A stretch of DNA of 64,000 bases, from positions 1 through 64,000 of the forward strand of contig JAPDRN010000163.1 in assembly GCA_030247855.1 (NCBI GenBank). Reading direction: 5' to 3'. How positions within the stretch are numbered: the first letter of the stretch is position 1; every line of letters begins with the position of its first letter. Shown one piece after another: positions 19,554 through 29,795 of the stretch. Position numbers and translations under genes: made by a program. Origin of the DNA: Knufia peltigerae (Eukaryota > Ascomycota > Eurotiomycetes > Chaetothyriales > Trichomeriaceae). Under the pieces are notes generated by a model that was given only the letters and a program-made list of their open reading frames with translations, made no database searches and was not told the DNA's origin.

Positions 19554-21593
19554 ATGAGTCTCAAAAACGACGCCAATGTCACTGGCGAGAAGGATGTCAA
19601 CGGCCTCCCCGGTGAAGGTCGTAACAACTCCTTCTCGGCACATGCACGCGGCCGACAATTCAGCGTCGACCCAGAAGACCAGGCCATGGTAACAACCGAC
19701 CAGAATGCGCTTCATCGTAATCTGAGAGGTAGACACATGCAGATGATTGCCATGTAAGCCTCTCCATTGATCCGTTCCACTCTCGGTGTATACTGACCTC
19801 ATCCTCGCAGTGGTGGTGCCATTGGTGCCGGTCTGTTTATTGGTTCCGGCGGTGCTTTCCAGACTGGTGGCCCAGGTTCTGTGCTTCTTGGTTTCATGAT
19901 TATCGGTGAGTACTCATTCTATTCCTCTTATCGAGGTCCGCGACAAGAAATTGCAAAGCAATGGCTAACCTTTCTCTCCTTTGCAGGTCTCATGGTGTAA
20001 GTCCTGTCTAGTCGCGTCTAGTCAAACGCCATGCCGCAGTTTGGTCTCTTGTCTGACATCATCGTCTTTTTTAGCTATCTCATGATGCAAGCCCTCGCAG
20101 AATTGAGCGTCATGTACCCGATCAACGGCGCCTTCACCATGTACATCTGTCGCTTCGTCGATCCCTCGCTTGGATTTGCTTGTGGTTGGGAATACGCTAT
20201 CTCTTGGCTGACGGTGCTTCCTTTTGAAATTTCGGCTGCTTGCAATATTATCCACTACTGGCCCGGATCCGATGGTATCAACAACAGCGCTTGGATCGTT
20301 CCACTTCTTGTCGCCTTGGTTGCTATTCAATTTTTCGGTGTGAGAGGATATGGCGAGGTAGGTCTCCCCAAAAAATACCTGTATTGCCCAAAGGAATCGA
20401 ATTGGGCTAACGGATCATATTAGGTCGAATTCGTCCTCAGTATTATCAAGGTCACCGCCTGCGTGGGTTTCATGATTCTTGGAATCATCATCAACTGTGG
20501 TGGAGTTCCAAGCGATGACAGAGGCTACATTGGAGCCCGATACTGGCATTCACCTTACGAGGCCTTCCTCAACGGATTCCACGGCTTTTGCAGCGTCTTC
20601 GTCACCGCTGCTTTCGCCTACACTGGTACTGAGCTTACTGGATTGGCTGCTGCTGAAGCCGAAGACCCCAAGAGGGAGATCCCAAGGGCCTCCAAGCAGG
20701 TCGTGTGGCGTATCTGTATCTTCTACATCGTCAACCTCTTCCTCGTCGGGTTGATTGTACCTGAGAACAGCCCTCTGTACAGTGGAGAGGGTTCCGAATC
20801 CCGCCACTCACCTTTCGTCATTGCAATCCAGCTCGCTGGCATCAAGGTCCTCCCATCCATCATGAACGCTGTCATCTTGATGGCTGTCATGAGTGTTGCG
20901 AACTCGTGTACTTTTGGATCCACCCGAACCATCCAGGCTCTCGCTGCCAATGGCATGGGTCCTAAGATCCTTGCTTACGTCGACAAGAAGGGCCGTCCCG
21001 TTTCGGTGGTCATCCTCCAGCTTCTCTTTGGGTGCCTCGCTTTCATCAACTTGGCCAGCGACGGTGGCACGATTTTCAACTGGCTTCTGTCTCTGTCGGG
21101 TCTCGCCATTCTCTTCGTCTACGGCAGTATCGGTCTAGCTCACATCCGCTTCCGCGCTGCCTGGAAAGCCCAGGGTCACACCGTGGACGAACTCCCCTTC
21201 CGCGCCGCGTGGGGTGTCTGGGGCTCATGGCTTTGTTCCTTTATCTGCTTGATCGGTTTGATCGCTCAATTCTACGTCGCACTGTACCCAGTCGGCGGTC
21301 CCTACTTGAATGCCAACACATTCTTCCAACTCTACCTTGCCGGTCCCCTTCTCATTTTCCTGTATCTGTGTTGGAAGGTCTACAGCTGGATTTACCGACC
21401 CTCAGATCGCCCATTGTTCACCAGGGCCAAGGATATCGACATCTACACGGGCATGAGAGAGACTCAGCAATACATCAGTGGTCGCAACGTCCCACAGGAT
21501 CAGAGACGTGCCAGTATCCAATCCTTGCAAGCGGAAAACGAGAAAAAGGGTGCCAAGGGTTATATTATGTCTGTCATCAGAAACATCATTTAG
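19554..21593 (+). CDS. Amino acid permease (YAT/APC family, GAP1-like)
   Basis: 585 residues from five exons: 19554-19753, 19811-19905, 19987-19996, 20075-20357 and 20424-21593. All four introns (57, 81, 78 and 66 nt) are GT..AG and keep phase; exon 3 is only 10 nt. The product is a 12-helix proton-coupled amino acid importer of the plasma membrane. Helix 1 carries IGGAIGAGLFIGSG, the substrate carboxylate loop of the family. MQALAELSVMYPINGAF follows, and TELTGLAAAEAEDPKREIP is the APC signature. The cytosolic N-terminus of about 60 residues has several Lys and Ser, the kind of region used for ubiquitin-driven turnover in yeast relatives. Substrate range cannot be told. Confidence 0.92.
19987..19996 (+). 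other. 10-nt micro-exon of the permease
   Basis: Exon 3 is gtctcatggt, flanked by a TTTGCAG acceptor and a GTAAGT donor. It supplies the last two bases of a Gly codon, Leu, Met and two bases of a Val codon, joining FMIIG to LMVYLMMQALAEL without a frame break. Skipping it would shift the frame. Confidence 0.8.
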
Positions 21594-22525
21594 GCTCGAG
21601 AGGGTTGTTTTTTTTTTGTTTTTCCATTCCATGGGAACCATGGGACCAAGGAGAAACCCAAAAACTCGAGAGAAGGAAAGACTAAATACTCCCCTCGGGG
21701 TGTTGTCTGTGAGCATGAATCAAACAGCGTTTTACGGAATACGTTCGTAAAATTTTCTGCAACGAACCGTAGCCGCTACAATCACCGGGCATGAGCCAAT
21801 CGTTGGGAGTTTTGGGGTGTGTGAGGGAGAGGAGAGGTGAAAGAAACGAGTCGTGTTGTTGTGTATAGTACCGATAGCCAAATGTCAAAAATAGTTGTAC
21901 TTGAGGTACCGATCAACAGATACCCAGATCCACGGACAAGGCTGCAGATATTTATATAATACTTTTTTTTGAAACCATTTGTGACTTTGAAAAATATCAC
22001 TTTTTCCATCAATTCAGGAATGAAGGGAACATTGTAGATATGGTGTCTCTCGCCCCCTGTACCGGAGCTAGGCTCTTGAGAGTTCTCACGGAGTACAAAA
22101 AGGGTCGAATGTCAAAGGACATCAAGGCCCTTCCGTACTGCGCGCGAACAGAACTGGCGAGGTCTATTTCCGTACTCCTTTGTTGTTGGTCCCCCTTTAC
22201 TCTCTGTGTCATGACTCTTCCGTAACTAGTCTACCCTTGCAAGGTATGTAGGTGTGAACAGTTTTGAAACTTTTGTGGCAAGGGGGGGGGTTTGTGATGG
22301 GTTAGAGAAAAGGCGAAGGCGAAAATCAATGTGGCTTTTTTTTGTCTACCGAGTACTCAAGCGGGAAAAAACAAAAACAAAAAACCAAACCACCACCTGT
22401 GTACATACGGAATAGTGTACAACAACAACGAGTCAAAACAGGTAAAAGCCCGTGATAGGCGAAATCCGAACTCGAAACTCGTACTCGCGTAATTACACCA
22501 AGGTTGGTTTTACTGTACAAGTATC

Positions 22526-22551
22526 GATACGGAGTATCCGTACTCCGTATC
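22526..22551. repeat. Perfect inverted repeat, 11-bp arms, 4-nt loop
   Basis: GATACGGAGTA, then TCCG, then TACTCCGTATC. The arms are exact reverse complements and each contains the dispersed 9-mer. It could fold as a hairpin in RNA or be a dimeric protein site. Confidence 0.9.
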
Positions 22552-22908
22552 TAGTTGTCGTTTTCCTCTGTCGGCCTTCCTTTTAGGTATTAACTATTGA
22601 CTACCCCTTTTACCCCGGTACATGTACTCCGTACATCTGTACTCCGTACCTACTCCGTAATATCCTCTGTTATCCGACACCCACTTATTACCCCGTACTC
22701 GTACTTTGTGGTTTGGATGTCTCCATCCCTCCCCCCGAGGTCCACGAAGGTATATACCTCTTAGGTAATGTCTACAACATCACACGGAGACATTCCACAC
22801 AACAACAAGAAAAGTTTCCCTCCTTTATGTACCTACCACTTACCTATTCTCTGGGGGTGGCTCCCCTCTCAAATCTCCCCCCCGTCCCCCTCGCCCCCCC
22901 CATCAATC

Positions 22909-22943
22909 TACTCCGTACTCCGTCCTCCGTACTCCGTACTCCG
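22909..22943. repeat. Tandem array of five TACTCCG units
   Basis: Five head-to-tail 7-bp units at 22909, 22916, 22923 (TCCTCCG variant), 22930 and 22937, followed by a degenerate TACTTTC. It is the dispersed motif in tandem form. Confidence 0.9.
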
Positions 22944-23159
22944 TACTTTCTCAACCAAAAAAGCAACTTTTACATACTGTACGGAGTAGATTGGCGTGGT
23001 GGCGAATGGGGAAAAAAACTAATCTCTCACTCCGTAGAAGCTGCCCGTACTTCTTTCTATGGTAGGATATTTTTCTTCCAAGGTGCCTTGGCATGCAACA
23101 ACTTGCCACCGCCCCACGCTGTACGGGGTGATTGCATACCTCCTCATTTCTTCGACATC

Positions 23160-25989
23160 TCAAGGATGAAGAATACAAGTCTTCAATACATGTACATATC
23201 TGTCGCACCCTCCCGAGACCAGAGCACATTTCCGAAGCAGGTCACAGCACCTGTCGACCAACCTGGGCATGTTGCAAGAGCAGACAAGCACGCCTTCGAT
23301 GGATGACCGCCCGCCCCTTCTCAACCACGACTCGTACCTCTTCGAGTTGTCACTCAACGTCGTGAGTTCAAACTCTTCTCGATCGCGCGTCGAATAAGGT
23401 CGACCGTGCAGATCTTGAGGCACCGCGGCCGCCGGCCCGCACAGGTCGCATATCATGTTTGCCCGGGAGCATGCCCAAATCGCCAGGGCCGCCCTGAACA
23501 AACACTCGGCCGCGGCGAAACTGACAGAGGATCGTTCCGAGTCTGCACCCTGCGTCTCCTTGTCTAGAAGCACCACGATTTGCGCCGCGTGCCACAGTGC
23601 CTCCTTCACCCCATGGGACCGGGCCCACTGTTGCACCTGAACCTCGAGTTGGCGAATGTACTGAGGTTGTGCAGGGGAACCGCCGTCGCAGAGACCTTGG
23701 ACAAGTTGTCGGATCAGGGGAAGGTCGGAATGCACACGGATCAGACCGGCGTGGTGTAGAGTCATGCCGGTGACGTAGGCTTCCTTTTCGCACTCGGGCG
23801 TTGAACGGTGGAACCCAGACTGCCTGAACTGCTCCATTGTGACACGCCAGATTCCCATGAGCACAGGCCAGCTCTGATTGTATCCCAAAGCTTGCTCGTC
23901 GGCCTCGTCGATTTCGTACTTTGTGTGCGCCAGTGCGAGTTTCGCGCTGATGTTCCGACACTGTGTCTCTTCCCAAAGTCGTGACTGCATCCCGCACATG
24001 CCCAGTTCGAAATCCTGAGGCGTAAAGAACCCTGGTAACTTCAATCGATCGACCGCCGTTAGACGAGACATTGCGAGTGAACACAAGAAATTAAAGGGTC
24101 CATGGGCACGGTGAGGTGGCTCGTTGGCAAGGGCGGAGGTCCACTCTGAGTCGGGCGCATCCCAAGCAGCATTGGTTGGGGGAAACGGCACGTTGATTTC
24201 TTCGAATCGGAGCAATGGTGGAAGGTCCAGGATCAAACTGAGATGACAGCCAAGTCGGAAACAGCTGTATACGAGCCTATCGAGGGTCAATGATCAATCC
24301 GCGTACAAGACTACCACCTTCGATAGACTCTCATATGAGTTACTTACTGGACAACGAGTCCCCTCTGGATCCAATTTCGTCTTGATGGGGCGACATCACT
24401 GTACCGCGCGACGATGTTTGCAAATGACAAGGATCCATTGAGGCGAAGCGTAGAAATGAGAATGTTCAAAAGCAGATATGCGTTTCTGAGGAGAGGAGTT
24501 TTCTGAGAGGAGAGAATCAATGTAAGCAAGAAATGTACGATTTGTTTGTAAAGTTTGACGTACCCCGATGACCATCGCAAGAAGGATGTTGAGGACAGCT
24601 TGTTGATAGAGTGGCAGGCAGGACTTTCCAGTCATACACTACGTGCGAGTAAAGCATTAGTGGACTGATGCAGCAGATATGCTGTACTCGGAAGTACTTA
24701 CCAAAGGTATCTTTTGCATTAGATCATTCCAGAGGCATTCGTGAAGCTGTTTAGCTTCATCGGAAACGTGGCCGTCGTCTTTCAACGTCGATCCCAATAA
24801 TGCCATGGAACATTGTAACCCCAATGGGGCGTCCTCAGTAACTTGGGACGGTGCGTGTAATAACGGCCATCTGGCGTGCCAGTGCTTGAAGTACAGGTCA
24901 ATATTGGTGTTTGTCAAGATACATTTAATCGTGTCCAGATGCTCCGCAAGTGTCGTAAACTCGTCAACATTCATTTTGGTGTTGATTGATGAATTGATAT
25001 GGCGCGGGCTTAGACACTCCGACGCCTGTGTTCCTAAAGACTGGACTGAGTCTGGGTTGACGAAATGGACGCTAGCTAAGATGGATGTCGCATCTGCATC
25101 AACACCTTTCACCGCTTGCGGTACGACATTGCAATTAGATTCGTTCAGCCCCGAATCCACCATGTTGGCAACACCATGACTGGCTTCATTCTGCTCTAGT
25201 TGCGGGAGCATGTCGAATTCATTTGCTTCGTTAGCGAAAACCGCCCGGTGGGTGCTTGATGGCTCATCCCAATGCTCTGCCACAGTGTGCTCGGCATCCG
25301 AAGGTATCAACATGCGCTTATTGTGCGGTCTTGCTGTCTGGTACAGGTTCAACGCTTCCAGGTTGCCGAAGTGCCATATTCTGGCTGTCCTCTGCTCGAT
25401 TGAAGAAGCGTCATGCTGGTTTCTGGATATCAGAGATATATTTGAAAAGGTCTTATGAGAGTCATCAGATCCAGCCACTCTGTCAGAGATGATTGACACG
25501 GTATCATGGGTTTGGACATCATCATCGTCGGACATTAACGACTTTTCATCGACATCGACTCTAGATTGAATAGCTTCAGTCTCCGAGGTCGTCCGACCTT
25601 GTTGATCCTGTTTCGGCTTGATACACTGAGACTGCGACTCAGCACAACTGGAGCAAGGAGTATTTCCATCACATTCAATCCCATGGGATTGGCACATCAG
25701 GCATTCAGTTTCTGGTTTCCGTTTACGTGCTGCGGCAGTGGTTGCATGCCGATACAAACGGCCATGGCGAAACAACGCATCCCTGACATGCAGAATTAGT
25801 ATAGTGCCAGATATAACAGTGAGGGAGTTTCCTGTGTTCAAAAACTTACTTCCGTGAAAAGGGTCTCCCACATGAAAAACAAGTAAATGGCCTTATCCGT
25901 TTATGATTTGTTTGCTCATGGCGGGTCAAATGGTACTTCCTGCGAAAAGTTCTGTTGCAACCCGCCTCAGAGCAAGTCCAATTCTGCAT
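23160..25989 (-). CDS. Fungal transcription factor with two C2H2 fingers plus Zn2Cys6 cluster
   Basis: 855 residues from five exons: 25850-25989, 24702-25782, 24564-24638, 24348-24502 and 23160-24276. Introns are 67, 63, 61 and 71 nt, all GT..AG and in phase; the first cuts the second finger. Seen: C2H2 finger 1 (Cys6, Cys11, His24, His29), finger 2 (Cys37, Cys40, His53, His59) with PFSRKDALFRH, a basic linker ARKRK, then a Zn2Cys6 cluster with exact spacing C-x2-C-x6-C-x5-C-x2-C-x6-C (Cys74 to Cys100). A long acidic, Ser-rich linker follows and then the fungal-specific middle homology region (from about 360; KHWHARWPLLHAP, later QRGLVVQLVYSCFRLG). It should be a nuclear DNA-binding regulator. 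Targets are unknown. The ends of exons 3-4 rest on splice consensus and frame, so small errors are possible. Confidence 0.82.
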
Positions 25990-26517
25990 CTTGTAATCAG
26001 GATAGTGGTTCGTAGAATCAGATGGAGAACAGGAAGGAATCTAGGCTTCTTTTTCTTTTGATGATCCTGAGATGAGCATTTGTGGGCGAAGAACCAACTT
26101 GCCGAACCCCATGGGCTAGAACAGGCGGAGGAGGTTAAACTGAACTGGGCGATCTGGAGGTGGATGGTGGTGGATGATGGTGGGATGATGTGGAGGACGC
26201 CGGAATTGCCCCATTTAGCCCTCAAAGCTTCACAGCCTCGTACAAAAATATAGATAGCCTTGCCCATCAAAGCGTAGAATCGCACTTGGACGGTGTTCAA
26301 TCGGGCGAATTAAGGGTATAGATGGTATTGACGACCAGAGATATGAATCAGTCAAACAAAATTACATGGCTTTCATGAAGTATCATTCTGAGATCGCTGA
26401 TAGTTTTTGTACGATCCGTCAAGGTATCATAGTACGACTGCCGCTCATGGTTCGTGTCCCTTGTAGAAGGAACTGGTTTATATAAAGGGATCGCAGTCGG
26501 AATGAATCGATGGATCT
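25990..26517. promoter_or_regulatory. Region between acyltransferase and transcription factor genes
   Basis: 528 nt. It should hold the transcription factor promoter and the acyltransferase 3' end. A symmetrical TTTATATAAA at 26478-26487 could act as a TATA box on the minus strand, about 490 nt before the factor's ATG. A frame here is low-complexity and not supported. Confidence 0.4.
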
Positions 26518-28863
26518 TTAGAGTCTCGACCGCCTTTTCTGCCCTCTGGAAGTAGTTTGCATATCATCACTCGTGGGCGACTCAGCCTCCAGGAAAATTT
26601 GCTTGTTCAGCGTGGCAGCAAGGGACAAAACACGTGTGGATACCGCTGCACCGTCTCGTCGGTTCTTTCCCTCTCGCCGATGCAGAGCGATGCTCTCGAT
26701 GAAATCCCATAATCTACCAGATGCTGTGAGGTCGCCCGTTGCTGCATCTCTTTCTGGCAACCATTCTGGGGCAAGACGAACCATGGTCGAGGTCTTTGAG
26801 TCTTTGCTCTTGCTCAACAGAATGATGCCCTCCTCCTGGAAGCGGCTATATGCATTCTTGAGAGCTTCCTTATTAATAGCCTCAAAATATGACAGATCTC
26901 CTTGATGGTATAGCGTCCTTCCGGCCAGTTGAGCGGTATTTTGTGCCTGGGTCATATCGATCCAAGTGACTGTCGAGCCTACTGGCGGAACCAGGACCAA
27001 CAAAGAGACTGCGCCTAGCCAGGCCGCGTCCACAAACGGCCAGATCAGAAAGCAATAGAAATCGAAATTCTCTCGACCCTGTTTGCGTTCCTTGTCTGAC
27101 AAGCCGATCCACCTTTCACCATTTCCAGAGATCGACAACACATCGTCACGTACAAGACTCTGCATTGCTGCTTCAAGATTGTGCCGCAAGCCTTGTCCAG
27201 CAGGGAAAATGAATTCGCCCCTAAACAACTGCGACAAGAAGGTAACCTTGTCGATCAGTTCCGTCTCCTTCATCCTTTGATTAGCGCTTCCGCCACCTTG
27301 TTTCACCTTGGTGTATATCGAGGCTGCAATCAACGATTCGGAGATGAACAAGTGTATTGTCATATTCCGATAAAATGACAGTTGGAACCGGTCCACGGCA
27401 TAAAATGTCTCCTCCGCCAGCCCATCAATTGTGCCGACCAATTTGGGGCCTAAGACCTCGAGAGCTCTTTCCACCACATACGACGTTGGCATGCCGTGGA
27501 AGTCTGCCACCTTTCCGCCATTTGCCCTTGTTCTCGCGCAAAGCCAGTCCACGCGACGTATCAGCTCAGACTTGCCCACACCACGACCACGCAGCGTGAG
27601 TAGAACCGTGCCAACTAGAGCTGTCGGCATGATGACCGAAGCCGCATTGATGTCGGAAAGCACCTTGTAGCCAAGTGTCCGCAGTAACCGAATTCTGGAG
27701 TTGGAGTCTGCTGCACTTGAACTCAGGTCCTCATAGCCTGGCTGATCTTGCCGCTGCTTCTGTTCTTGAATAAACTGCTTCAGGCTCCAAGGCTCATGAA
27801 ACCTGCAGTCTACTCGTCCCAGGTTGAGTGAAAGAACTGAGGATGATGACAGGAAGTCTGCCAGATTCTCTTTCTGCTTGGGTTTACCCAACAGTTCATT
27901 GACATATGAATCCACTTCAATGACCTTGTCGTATTGCAGCGACACTGGACAGATGTACGCATCGTCTGTCCTTCCGGACAAAACAGAATCAAGCAGAAAG
28001 CTCAATATACCGAAACGAGGGCCCAGTAGCTTTCCTGTTCTGCTTCGTGTTCCCTCGATGAAACATTCCAAGTTGTATCCTTTTTGCATCAAGGTGTCAA
28101 TATATGCCTGCACGACAGTACCATAGAGCTGGTCATCGTTGAAGCTCCTTCGGATCCACATGGCACCACAACTTTGCAAAAAGTTACCTACGAGAGGAAA
28201 ATTGAGGTTGTCTCCAGCTACCACGACAGGGAGAGTAAGTCCCAGTCGATAGCATATCAAGTGTAATGTAACATAATCGATGTGGCTTGTATGTCGAGGG
28301 AGGAAGATGATTGATTGGTTCTTCTTCGCTGCCTGTGCTGCGATTTCACGTAACCTCTTTACCTCAGCTTCGGACACGTGTATCGCGCTGTATGCTCGGG
28401 TGAGTAGTTGTGTCGTCATATAGAATGCGCCGCGGATGTATGGCTTGCTCTCCATCTTGCATATCATGGCATCCACCATATTGCTTGTAATGTCGATTAA
28501 CTGAGATGTTATCTCGTGCCTGCGCTTCTCGCGCTCTTGTAGATACGTTGGACTGCTTTCGTCCAGGTAGTTTTCCTGCTCTTCTATCTTCAGTCGTCTT
28601 TCCGTTAACTCGACTACTTTCCGCCGCAAAAGGGGAGAACTCATAGTTGCAGACTTGATGTTGGCGGTGTAGCCTGGATAGAAGACCGGTTGGCCGAGGA
28701 TGTCATTGTAGCTGCGCCAACCTACCCCTCGCACAAACAAGGATATCTCATGAGCAAAATTGAAAGGATTCTTTCGAAATCTAGCCATACGCGTAAGGAT
28801 ACTCTGTTCGGTAGGGTCATGGTTGGCTTCTGGGCCGGTCTCTGGCCGGACAAGGTCAGGCAT
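26518..28863 (-). CDS. PlsB-like glycerol-3-phosphate / dihydroxyacetone-phosphate acyltransferase with peroxisomal signal
   Basis: 781 residues, one exon. It belongs to the PlsB/GPAT1/GNPAT group, which acylates glycerol-3-phosphate or dihydroxyacetone phosphate with acyl-CoA. The four acyltransferase blocks are intact: His191-x4-Asp196 (RHTSHIDYV), GAMWIRRSF at 233-241, FIEGTRSRTGK at 268-278 and ICPVSLQYDKVIE at 304-316. The last three residues are Ser-Arg-Leu after Lys-Arg-Arg, which fits a type 1 peroxisomal targeting signal and so favours the DHAPAT (GNPAT-like) role. A hydrophobic pair around 625-650 may be membrane-associated. Yeast-type fungal GPATs (Sct1/Gpt2) are a different family, so this is an additional enzyme. 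Substrate choice is inferred from the signal and the family. Confidence 0.84.
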   Translation of the reverse strand: MPDLVRPETGPEANHDPTEQSILTRMARFRKNPFNFAHEISLFVRGVGWRSYNDILGQPVFYPGYTANIKSATMSSPLLRRKVVELTERRLKIEEQENYLDESSPTYLQEREKRRHEITSQLIDITSNMVDAMICKMESKPYIRGAFYMTTQLLTRAYSAIHVSEAEVKRLREIAAQAAKKNQSIIFLPRHTSHIDYVTLHLICYRLGLTLPVVVAGDNLNFPLVGNFLQSCGAMWIRRSFNDDQLYGTVVQAYIDTLMQKGYNLECFIEGTRSRTGKLLGPRFGILSFLLDSVLSGRTDDAYICPVSLQYDKVIEVDSYVNELLGKPKQKENLADFLSSSSVLSLNLGRVDCRFHEPWSLKQFIQEQKQRQDQPGYEDLSSSAADSNSRIRLLRTLGYKVLSDINAASVIMPTALVGTVLLTLRGRGVGKSELIRRVDWLCARTRANGGKVADFHGMPTSYVVERALEVLGPKLVGTIDGLAEETFYAVDRFQLSFYRNMTIHLFISESLIAASIYTKVKQGGGSANQRMKETELIDKVTFLSQLFRGEFIFPAGQGLRHNLEAAMQSLVRDDVLSISGNGERWIGLSDKERKQGRENFDFYCFLIWPFVDAAWLGAVSLLVLVPPVGSTVTWIDMTQAQNTAQLAGRTLYHQGDLSYFEAINKEALKNAYSRFQEEGIILLSKSKDSKTSTMVRLAPEWLPERDAATGDLTASGRLWDFIESIALHRREGKNRRDGAAVSTRVLSLAATLNKQIFLEAESPTSDDMQTTSRGQKRRSRL

Positions 28864-29795
28864 TTGTACTGCAGTTGCAGGAGTGTCTATGGGGATCGCG
28901 TGGAAGGAAGGAGAGGATGAGAGGAAACACAGGCGAATCCCATATCGGGGTCAGGAACGCGAGGATATACCACAGTTTACGAGTCTTCGTATTGAGTGAA
29001 CAGCTTCACGGTTGTTGACTCGGTTCGCTGATTTGGCGAAGCAACTGGCGCGAAGGATCAGCCGAGGAAATGGCGACCTCCGCACTTTCCCCAGATTCAA
29101 GCCACAAGAGACATGCAAGCCACACCATCTGATTCAGCCGAGGGCACAAGCCACAACTCCAGCTGACTGACGAGGACAACCGGAAAGAAGAATAAGTAGA
29201 GGAAGAGAAACATATGCACCATTATGCTCAATTCCTCTCCACAGATAGTGACAAAGATTACAGGAACGTGGCCGTGTACACGCAGTGCTATGGAGAGGCT
29301 CCTTGGGCTGGCATTCCCAGACATGTAGACTATGAGGTCCGTATGTGGCCTACTCCGTAGCGACATACTATGTAAACTTCAAGATTAAACAGACCGAACC
29401 CTGGGTCGAATGATCATTGCTCACAGATTCTTTTGTTTCCTGCAATCGGCAAGATGGTGCTCTCATGTCTCAACCAGTGCATCGTTCTACACAGCCTCGT
29501 CAGGCTACGCTAAACCGCAAATGGTGACTATATCCCCCCTCACGTGAGTCTACGTAATCCTTGGGACCAAAAGAAATCAACATTCGCCTCTGCACATGCC
29601 CGAACATTTCTTCGGTCCCTCCTTCCTCTCCCCAACAATATCATCAATATCACAGCTGTCGGTCTCAACCTTCGTCATTCGTTTCCCTCAGAATAATCCC
29701 TGATCTACCGTCTCCTTCTCCCTCTTTGAGTTGGCTGGTTCCGACTACACTTGACGACAGTGAAATTCTTGAACATGCAATGAACGATTTCTATT
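28864..29795. promoter_or_regulatory. Divergent promoter region between acyltransferase and apyrase genes
   Basis: 932 nt between outward-facing starts. One TACTCCGTA copy is at 29351-29359. The last 200 nt before the apyrase ATG are CT-rich. An ATG at 29779 lies 17 nt upstream and out of frame. No gene seen. Confidence 0.45.

Larger units (their letters stand above)
21594..23159. other. Convergent, repeat-rich intergenic region between permease and transcription factor
   Basis: 1.57 kb between two stop codons, unusually long for a tail-to-tail gap. It contains at least nine exact TACTCCGTA/TACGGAGTA copies (22528, 22541, 22625, 22640, 22651, 22909, 22930, 22937, 22980), a hairpin at 22526-22551, a 7-bp tandem array at 22909-22943, a TACTCGTAC at 22696-22704 and C-rich runs near 22865-22900. 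Open frames across it (for example 22713-23306) are low-complexity. It may hold an untranslated RNA or relic sequence, but nothing shows this. Confidence 0.5.

Noticed and set aside
22713..23306. 197-codon frame running into the transcription factor 3' end
   Set aside because: Low-complexity, contains the tandem array, antisense to a supported exon.
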